Shown: piece after piece, positions 57,219 to 64,000 of the stretch
Numbering within the stretch: the first letter of the stretch is position 1
Layout of the letters: the number at the start of each line of letters is the position of its first letter
Source: Rhodosorus marinus
Taxonomy: Eukaryota > Rhodophyta > Stylonematophyceae > Stylonematales > Stylonemataceae
NCBI GenBank assembly: GCA_029953675.1
Contig: JAMWBK010000008.1
Location: 620,001 to 684,000, forward strand
Length of the DNA stretch: 64,000 nucleotides
Direction: 5' to 3'
Program-made: the position numbers and the translations under genes
The notes under the pieces: generated by a model
Databases searched by the model: none
What the model was told of the DNA's origin: nothing
The model's input: only the letters and a program-made list of their open reading frames with translations

Positions 57219-60200
57219 ATGGGTCATTATTCCAGGTTTAGAGCGTCTCGGACTCCGGCGTACTTGGAGCGGATCATTCGTGAAGGTCGAAAGGACTGGT
57301 GGGAGATTCTGAGGTGGGTTTCCGCGTTCGGTGTAGGATGCATATTTGCGTTTATCGGGGCGTTTACGGCGCTTGGTTGTATAGGCCCAATTCTATACGG
57401 TGTTAGTTTTATATCTGCTCCGGATAGGACGGTGGGCGGCGTCATCAGAAATGCAGCCCTCATCTCTGTTTACTATATGCTGTATCCGCTCATAGCGTGC
57501 GCGGTCCTTGCTGTAGATGTAACATCATTGGCTGGAGCTCTTGTTCTGTACCTGGTGTTGATATGTCCGTTGGTGTACCTTAGCTATGACACGAGGCTCG
57601 GAGGTGGACCGAAGCTGGCCATCGGCTTGTCGGGACTGCTTTTCTTGAGGACTGATCGACCCGATACTGAGCAGATCGTTCGAATTCTCTGGACAAACAT
57701 CGCGAATGGATGTATCGCCACAGCGACGGTGATTTTTGTCACCATACTATTCGCTCCTACAAGAGCGATCAGGCAGATGAAGGCCGTGTGCTTGGTCAAC
57801 ATCCGAGAAATGTCCGAGCTTCTGTCGGACGATATGTCCACCCTCCTGAAGCCAAGGAATGCACATGAAGCAGATAGGAGAGGGGATTATTATGGGCTAC
57901 GGCCTATTGGGGAAGAAGAGGTTACTTCGAAAGAGTGGGATGAGCCTCCGAAGATCAAACCGTTTGGCTCCTTCAATTCGAAGTACTTGTCCAGGGTGCA
58001 AGCAGCTCGCAAGCTGCTCTCGACTTCTCTTTGGGAGCCAAACTTTCGAAACCCAAATCACCCGGATAGGTATCCGTTATGGTCTGAGTTGCTTGATCGG
58101 CTAGACGAGATTTCGATTGCCTACTCTGGGGTACGAAGTGCAATCGACTATGAGGATGTGAGGTCATGTACCGACGAAGGCGCGGAACTCTTCTTCGCGA
58201 ACGAACAAGACCGACTAATCTGGGCTGAGCTAACCGCCAGCGCAGTCGCGGTCCTTATGACCCTATACGAGTGGCTCGGTGGTGACGTTGGTGGTTCTCC
58301 GTTGAGCAGGGAAGATGAAGCTCGACTGGCCGAACTTAGCGGTAGGCTAGTTGAATTGAACAAGCAGGCTACAAAGCTTATCCCAAAACGCATTATGAGC
58401 AACTGGATGGACAACAAGCAACAGAAGGTAGAACCCGGGGTTGTGCGATCCATGCTTTTTGTGGCAACGTCCCTTGTACATCTTTCGGACACTACGATTC
58501 GAGCGAAAGAAACGATGGACAACCTCAGGGATATTCACAATGACCACCGTCCTGATAATGTACTAGGATCAGTGTTCCTCTGGGTTAAGCTTACGTTGTC
58601 GGTTGAGATTAACGCAATGCGCGAGAACATCCCAGACCTGAGCTCCCCGTCGGCGATCTTTAATTTCTTTCGGAGCTTTCGATTTCTGTATTTTTTGCGA
58701 TTCATGGCCATGATCATCCTGATTTGTTGCGTGGTGTTGTTCGGGATACCCGAAATCCGCGGCCTTAGAGAGACTGGGTGGGTTCTCTTTTCCGCCGTCG
58801 TCGTTCACCATCCCAGCACGGAGTCGACGTTGGTGTCATCGGCGCTCAGAATCGCCGGGACAGTGGCTGGATCGAGTTTGTCCGGGGCGTTCATGCTCTC
58901 ACCCGTTGCAGCCTCGAGTCCAGTGCTAATATCTGTTTTCTTGATCGGGATGGCAACGATTTTCATGATATTGCTGGCGACAATCCAGCCGCTCCAGAAA
59001 ATGCAATACGGCTTACTTCTTCTCATTCTGACCATATTCTTGGTTGCCCTGTGCCAGTATGTACCGTACTGTACGGCTGACTGCGCAGGTGACTTTGGCT
59101 ATGCGTGGACGCGAATGGTTTCAGTGCTCAGTGGAGTGCTAGTCTCTTTCCTTTTCCAGATATTGGTCTTCCCACGGTTTGCAGCGGATGATATTCGGGA
59201 GGGACTGTCTGCACTGCTCACGAAGGAGTTTGCTTCTTTTCATGAGCTTGTAGGGTACTATATGCACTCCCAGTCTATGTCAATGTCGCAGATCCCTGTC
59301 TCTGCGTCAAACGAAGGGATGTCCAAATCGAGGATGCCGAAGTCCGACTCAGGGGATCAACTGTCGAAACCAATCGCAGCAAGCAAAAAATTCGATGCGA
59401 ACGAGGCTCTGAAGTCACAGCGCACCGCGAGGGGAATCCTGACAGCGTCTAGCTCGGATGAAAACTTGGCTTCGTCCTCAAGTGGCAGTGGAGTTCTGAA
59501 CGGCGTTTTGAACCAGTCTCTTGCGAGGCCGATGTTTACTGGCGATGAGAGGTCAAGCATGATCGTAATGGATGTCAATTCAGGGCATGATCTTGTCGAC
59601 CAGTTGGATTCGGTTGCAGTGGAGCTTAGCAACATAGCCGCTCTGCTTATACAGACACCTGTGGTTACCGAACATCAATGTTTGCGCTTCGTAACTCTGG
59701 GAATATCATCCATCTTTCACAATTTGCTCAGGCTGCAGGAGTCAATATTCGTTTGCCTCGCTCTTCTTGCGATACTTCTGAGGAAGTCTGAGTTTGCGGG
59801 ATCTCAGCAGCTTCTTTCAAGTATGATGCTACCAGTGTTTAGGCGTATCCAAGAAGCACAGTACAGACTCGGCCATATGGTCAAAATATGCTCCACCGCG
59901 ATTCGCACGAAGCGTGTCTCAGTATTGTATCTTCAAATCTTGAAGGAAGCACAGGAATTTCTGGACGACTCAAGACTGGAGTATAGGCTCGAATTTCAGA
60001 ACAGTAGCAAAAAGCTACGACAAGCGGTTGAGGATAAGCTTGCGGATGCGAAGTTTCGAAACGTCGGTAAAGCCAGCGGTGATATGCCCACTGTTGATAT
60101 CGACTTTGTGCTCCTCAACTGCATCTTCTTCATGTCGTCAGCGTTGGCGGATAGCTTTGAGAGTGTTGCGCGGGAGTACTCTAAGTATGCGAAGACGGAG

Positions 60201-60266
60201 CTGGCAGTTTTTGCTCAATGGGGCGGCCTTCCGAAAGGTTTTGACGCCGAACGTTTTGAGTTGTAG
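57219..60266 (+). CDS. FUSC/aromatic-acid-exporter-type membrane protein
   Basis: A single exon of 1015 residues, intronless although most neighbours have introns. Two membrane blocks are seen. The first is about residues 30-190: VGCIFAFIGAFTALGCIGPI, LISVYYMLYPLIACAVLAV, ALVLYLVLICPLVYLSYDTR, IANGCIATATVIFVTILFAP. The second is about 488-655: FLRFMAMIILICCVVLFGIP, IAGTVAGSSLSGAFMLSP, ISVFLIGMATIFMILLATIQ, and VLSGVLVSFLFQILVFPRF. A soluble helical region sits between and after them, as in FUSC/YccS, ALMT and fungal BRE4-type transporters. A Ser-rich segment (about 680-780) lies in the C-terminal part. Probable export of organic anions across plasma or vacuolar membrane; the substrate cannot be inferred. 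Confidence 0.75.
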   Translation: MGHYSRFRASRTPAYLERIIREGRKDWWEILRWVSAFGVGCIFAFIGAFTALGCIGPILYGVSFISAPDRTVGGVIRNAALISVYYMLYPLIACAVLAVDVTSLAGALVLYLVLICPLVYLSYDTRLGGGPKLAIGLSGLLFLRTDRPDTEQIVRILWTNIANGCIATATVIFVTILFAPTRAIRQMKAVCLVNIREMSELLSDDMSTLLKPRNAHEADRRGDYYGLRPIGEEEVTSKEWDEPPKIKPFGSFNSKYLSRVQAARKLLSTSLWEPNFRNPNHPDRYPLWSELLDRLDEISIAYSGVRSAIDYEDVRSCTDEGAELFFANEQDRLIWAELTASAVAVLMTLYEWLGGDVGGSPLSREDEARLAELSGRLVELNKQATKLIPKRIMSNWMDNKQQKVEPGVVRSMLFVATSLVHLSDTTIRAKETMDNLRDIHNDHRPDNVLGSVFLWVKLTLSVEINAMRENIPDLSSPSAIFNFFRSFRFLYFLRFMAMIILICCVVLFGIPEIRGLRETGWVLFSAVVVHHPSTESTLVSSALRIAGTVAGSSLSGAFMLSPVAASSPVLISVFLIGMATIFMILLATIQPLQKMQYGLLLLILTIFLVALCQYVPYCTADCAGDFGYAWTRMVSVLSGVLVSFLFQILVFPRFAADDIREGLSALLTKEFASFHELVGYYMHSQSMSMSQIPVSASNEGMSKSRMPKSDSGDQLSKPIAASKKFDANEALKSQRTARGILTASSSDENLASSSSGSGVLNGVLNQSLARPMFTGDERSSMIVMDVNSGHDLVDQLDSVAVELSNIAALLIQTPVVTEHQCLRFVTLGISSIFHNLLRLQESIFVCLALLAILLRKSEFAGSQQLLSSMMLPVFRRIQEAQYRLGHMVKICSTAIRTKRVSVLYLQILKEAQEFLDDSRLEYRLEFQNSSKKLRQAVEDKLADAKFRNVGKASGDMPTVDIDFVLLNCIFFMSSALADSFESVAREYSKYAKTELAVFAQWGGLPKGFDAERFEL

Positions 60267-60406
60267 TTTTATTTATGGAGATAAACCCGAACGTAGTCGA
60301 GAACATGTTCTGCTCATCATTCACCATCTGAAGCTGGGTCCTTCAGGTTAGACTGTGTTGAAACTAGGTCGATATCTGCGTCGAAAACAGCTGTTTTGAA
60401 ACGTCC

Positions 60407-60729
60407 TCAAGAGCTTTGTTTAGTTTCTCTTGCTGACCTTTCATCACCCTTGCCCGCCGTTCTTGTTGCACGGAAGGTATGTGCTTCAAAACAGAATAGA
60501 TGCTTCAGCGCCTTCGATGCAACCCTTCTACAAGGGACATCTTTCGAAAGCGTCCGGTTTTGGAGGTTCGCTTCCAGACTAATCAGGACTTCGAGAGCAG
60601 GGACAAAGCTTGCGAGAGTACCACCATGTACTGAGCCATATTCCCGACGCCGGGGGGGCTTCCAATCTTCATCTACTGTGCACAGAAGGTTGTAGTTTCC
60701 ATGACGCACGGCAGGATAGCACAGCCAGT
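60407..60729 (-). CDS. Unassigned terminal exon of a minus-strand gene
   Basis: A coding-like frame begins after the acceptor CCCTACAG at 60730 with WLCYPAVRHGNYNLLCTVDE and continues WKPPRRREYGSVHGGTLASF then VPALEVLISLEANLQNRTL, to a stop at 60407. A plausible first exon is ATG at about 61117 (MPRSWYTILIFGNFFVLGLI), a signal anchor ending in a GTATTC donor. Another short piece (MEHFNLSADP) lies just upstream of the exon. C/A-rich sequence at 61150-61600 fits a minus-strand leader. I recognise no family. Confidence 0.4.
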
Positions 60730-62094
60730 CTGTAGGGCAATGCTCCTAGGCACCAGGATCAGCAGATAGGTTGAAGTGTTCCATAGTCAAGTTGAGAACA
60801 CTGAGTTATCTTTCAAAGGGGAGGAAGCTTTTGATTATCTCGCCTATATTTGGATGTATGTCGTACAGTGAGGCCCTAGCGAGGCACTATGAAGTAGCTC
60901 AAAGCTCTTGGCTATCAACCCAAATCCAGTGCGTCCTAGTTCCTCGGTTGTGAAGGCCTCAATTCCCCGCTGATTTTAAACCGTGCGTACGAATACCTAA
61001 GCACATCAAATTTCCTCCAAAAACATAAAGTTTCATCCAATCCAAAGATGTGAATCAACCCAAGCACAAAAAAATTCCCAAATATCAAAATTGTATACCA
61101 AGAACGGGGCATTTTGCAATAAACTAGAGAGAAGCTTCTACCCAATCAAAAGACGAGCAAATTGAGCAGATATATAATTCAAAATATTCAATAAATCGTT
61201 CGGTTCTCAAAATCGGATAATAAATCAGACTCTTTTGCCGATCATGTCCAACTAGCTAAAATATTCAAAAGTCACAACAATCGACCCCTCCAAAAAGGGG
61301 CCATGACTAGAGGTCTTCGTCGGGCGCTGTCAGACACACTTATCATTTATACGTCACGATAATACTCTAAACAATATAAATAGTGAAAAAACAAAATAAT
61401 AGTATCGATATAAACGACCAAAGCATTTCCTCAGCGCCCCTAAAGGAAAATTAAATTCTCCAGGCAAAAAAAATGAGGCACAAGGGTTTTTCGGATAAAT
61501 TGTTTTTATATATTTGTTCGGTTTTAGCCAAAAAAACACCGCCAACACGACAGAACCCCCGCGGGGGGTAACAGTGGCAGAAGAGCATCCCCCCTAAAAC
61601 AGGGCCGGGATAAAATAAATAGAAAACACTCCCTCCAGACTTGAATTCCACTGTCCGATAGCTGAAGTGGTTGGCTGCCTTTTACGAAATCAATCACTTA
61701 AATATTTTGCTCTGTTTTTTTTCTTTTTAATTAGGATCCTTTTAAATTTACTGTTTTCTTTTTTTTTGTTAAGGATTTGGGAAAAAATAGAGTTCTCCTT
61801 CGCTTCTGTTTTTGTGGCAGTGGATTTCGGTCAGAGAGCGAGAGAGCGAGAGAGAGTATACATCTGTCCTTATGAAGTTGGGGTGCAAGAGGGTGGGTAT
61901 GGGGGAGTGAGGGGGAGAGGGAGTCTGGTGGGTGAGTATGTTGAGAGGATAGTTATTTTGGTTAAGGAGGAAGGAGGGTTTATTTAGGGCAAATTTCTTG
62001 TTTCATGTGTATTTTGTGATTTTGGGAGGGGGTTGGTTGGGGAGGGTGGGGGAACGTGTGGGTGAGTTGGTGGTTTCGACGGGATTGGATTCCG
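60730..62094. other. Divergent intergenic region before the GT28 gene
   Basis: Possible 5' exon of the minus-strand gene near 61050-61117, C/A-rich to about 61600, then G/T-rich from 61670. A GA-rich run lies at about 61834-61856 (GAGAGCGAGAGAGCGAGAGA). Frames in the G-rich half are low-complexity. Confidence 0.45.
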
Positions 62095-63715
62095 ATGCTG
62101 TTGAAGTGTTGTGAGGATTTTAATTATTTTTCGCCTGATTCGAGTGGACAGAGGGTGCTGGTGAGAAAGCCGATGAGGGTGTATCTGCTTTATGGTTCGG
62201 GTGGAGGAGGGCATAAGGCCTCAGCGAATGCGCTGATGGATGTGCTTTTGGTAGGGCGTCTTTTTTTTGAACGATGGTGTGGGTGGAAAGTACATCGTGC
62301 TCACCGTTTTGTCTTGGTTTTTTTGACTTTTACTAGCAAAGGAACCCAGACTGGGATATTCGGACTATTAATATATCGCCCGCGGTTGGGGCAGAAGGGG
62401 GTGATAAGTTCTACAATCTGTGTATGGAAAAAAACTGGTCTTTGATAATTCCGTTTTTGCACAAAGCGGCGACCTTCTTTGCTCCATTTGTGCAGCCCTT
62501 GATCAAGAAGAGAATGCGAGACATGTGGTCGTCGATGCCAGAGGCGGATGTGATAGTTTCACTTGTCCCGTTCTTGAACCCCTCCATAATTGAAACTCAG
62601 CCGGGAGCGATTCACTTCACATTAATAACTGACTTCACACATACAGAAGGACATCCCTGGATACAAGACCACCGCCAGCACATATTGTGCGGTACCGAGG
62701 AATGTTACAAGCAGGGTATGTGCATCTGGGACTTGATACGCTAGAAACCTGCGCCAGAACATCGTGACTGAACTTGTTTTCTCAAATCCATTTGTTCGTG
62801 TAGGGCTTCAACTAGGACTGCCGGTTGAGAAGGTCACTAGAACGTCTGGAATGGTTATCTCACCTCGTTTCTATCAGAGTCTCGATAGGGCTGAGCTGAA
62901 AGAGATCTCCATGCAGTTGGATTTTCGTGTCAATTCCATCACGTCTTTGGTTTTCTTTGGTGGAGTGCCGCCTACTCATACCACGAGGCGCCTAGTGGTC
63001 GCCCTGTTGCGGAACGGGCACAACGTGATCGTTATATGCGGTAACAACGAAGGCCTCCTTCAAGATCTTTGCAAGTTGAAGGTACTGGCTATCCAACAAC
63101 TCGTTGACAACATCAGCGGGATTAACAGCAGTATTCTGACTTTTCTCGTTACTTCCGATTGCAGCTGAAATATCCGGAGCTTTGTCTCTATTTGAAAAAC
63201 TTCACGCGAGATGTGTCGACATACATGCAGTTGTCTGACGTCGTAGTTGGAAAACCTGGTCCCGGTGCCATCTCCGAGGCATTGGTTTCACGTAGGCCGG
63301 TTATCATGCTTGTCGAAGGTGGGGTTATCGATGACAAATTGTTTTTGGACCCTCACACTTGATTAGAGCAGCTATAGCCGCGCTTTTCTCACATGCGATT
63401 GAATCCTTGCGTGTCTTCTCTTTAGGTGGAAAAGTTATGGATCAGGAGCGATCTGTAATGAATTGGGTGGAGGAAAACAATCTTGGAGTTTCAGCCACGA
63501 AAGCGCAGGAAGCAGCTGAGGTTTCGAAAGAGAGGATTATGGAGATGCAAAGGGCGGTGGATGCTCTACCAGAGAATCGCGCGGTGTTTGAGGTGGCGGA
63601 AATTGTCGAAAGCGCTGCAAAAAATCGCCTACGAGAAAAGATGCGAACAGAAAAGCTTGCCCACGAAGTGGAGATTGATCTAGATATACAGGACAAGAAT
63701 GCTCTTACCACATAG
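62095..63715 (+). CDS. GT28 glycosyltransferase, MGDG-synthase-like
   Basis: Family GT28 enzymes such as MGD synthase transfer galactose or glucose from a UDP-sugar to diacylglycerol in plastid envelope membranes. Five exons (62095-62250, 62337-62715, 62804-63081, 63165-63318, 63426-63715) join to 418 residues. The N-terminal acceptor domain starts VYLLYGSGGGGHKASANALM, as in MGD proteins; then ADVIVSLVPFLNPSII, HFTLITDFTHTEGHPWIQ and EECYKQGLQLGLPVEKV. The C-terminal UDP-sugar domain has NVIVICGNNEGLLQDL and the sugar-binding block DVVVGKPGPGAISEALVSRR, ending FEVAEIVES. The first exon starts directly before the fold. There is only a short lead and no clear transit peptide, against about 100 residues in plant MGD1, so an upstream exon may be missed. 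The precise sugar and lipid specificity is not fixed by sequence. Confidence 0.75.
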
Positions 63716-64000
63716 TATGTGTGGGAACACCGGGAGAGAAAATCAACTACCAATAGTCAGGGTCACGAAGTGGAAGAGCAGAGGGGAGGCTCTGTTGTGG
63801 GCTGAGCAAGTCCCAAATGCGCCATCCTCCAAAATCGACGGGAGAGAAATACACGCGTAACTCCTTATTTAGCTCATCAGCCGCTCAGAATTCGACGGGC
63901 TTCACTGCCCGTGCTTATCGTGTCGGTTTCGTTTCCGGCACTGTGGTTACGCCATAACGATTCTAGTTCATTTTATACTCGAATACGTTTTCATTGCCGG

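Noticed and set aside
57227-59635. Several minus-strand frames antisense to the FUSC gene
   Set aside because: They are shadows of the long plus-strand coding frame.

Overview
This window is nuclear DNA of a photosynthetic eukaryote. The evidence is short canonical GT...AG introns (mostly 50-130 nt, one of 37 nt) in most recognisable genes, a nucleus-encoded plastid-type sigma factor, a galactolipid-synthase-like GT28 enzyme, a sterol C24-methyltransferase, a small Tim chaperone, a PPR protein and TATA boxes upstream of several start codons. A red alga is the most likely source, but that is inference from gene content; no rRNA or plastid gene is present to settle it. No CRISPR array, rRNA, convincing tRNA or intact transposon was found.

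Layout, left to right. 1-3.5 kb: repeats and small uncertain genes. 3.5-6.8 kb: an 11-exon SAPS-domain phosphatase regulator (-). 9.1-10.6 kb: a plastid-type PDZ protein (+) facing a SARAF-like ER membrane protein (-), stops 30 bases apart. 12.0-13.7 kb: a NIPA-type Mg transporter (+). 14.3-15 kb: a HAD phosphatase-like gene (-). 18.4-19.7 kb: sigma-70 factor (+). 21.0-23.4 kb: PPR-like protein (+). 23.7-24.5 kb: SRPBCC-fold protein (-). 24.5-31.3 kb: repeats plus weak small genes. 31.8 kb: Tim13-like (+). 32.2-33.0 kb: single-pass membrane protein (-). 35.4-36.9 kb: sterol C24-methyltransferase (+). 38.2-48.8 kb: three related C2H2 zinc-finger genes (+), interrupted by a UBE2D-type ubiquitin-conjugating enzyme at 44.5-45.4 kb. 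49.5-52.2 kb: a CaMKK/GRIK-type kinase with an extra N-terminal half (-). 53.1 kb: small F-box-like ORF. 54.3-55.2 kb: UTP11 (-). 57.2-60.3 kb: a large intronless FUSC-type membrane protein (+). 62.1-63.7 kb: GT28 glycolipid synthase (+).

The genes are housekeeping genes on both strands, not operons. Functional themes are plastid biology (sigma factor, PDZ protein, glycolipid enzyme, possibly PPR), membrane lipids and transport (SMT, NIPA, FUSC, SARAF), and signalling (SAPS regulator, kinase, E2). Two architectural points stand out. First, the three zinc-finger genes share an N-terminal region I do not recognise, so they form a local gene family that may be undescribed. Second, most 5' flanks carry strong strand asymmetry: C-rich/G-poor to the left and G-rich/C-poor to the right of an AT-rich centre, consistent with skewed transcribed leaders firing outward from shared promoter regions.

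Exon coordinates were derived by hand from splice signals, frame continuity and family similarity. Those of multi-exon genes should be good to within a base or two unless stated otherwise.
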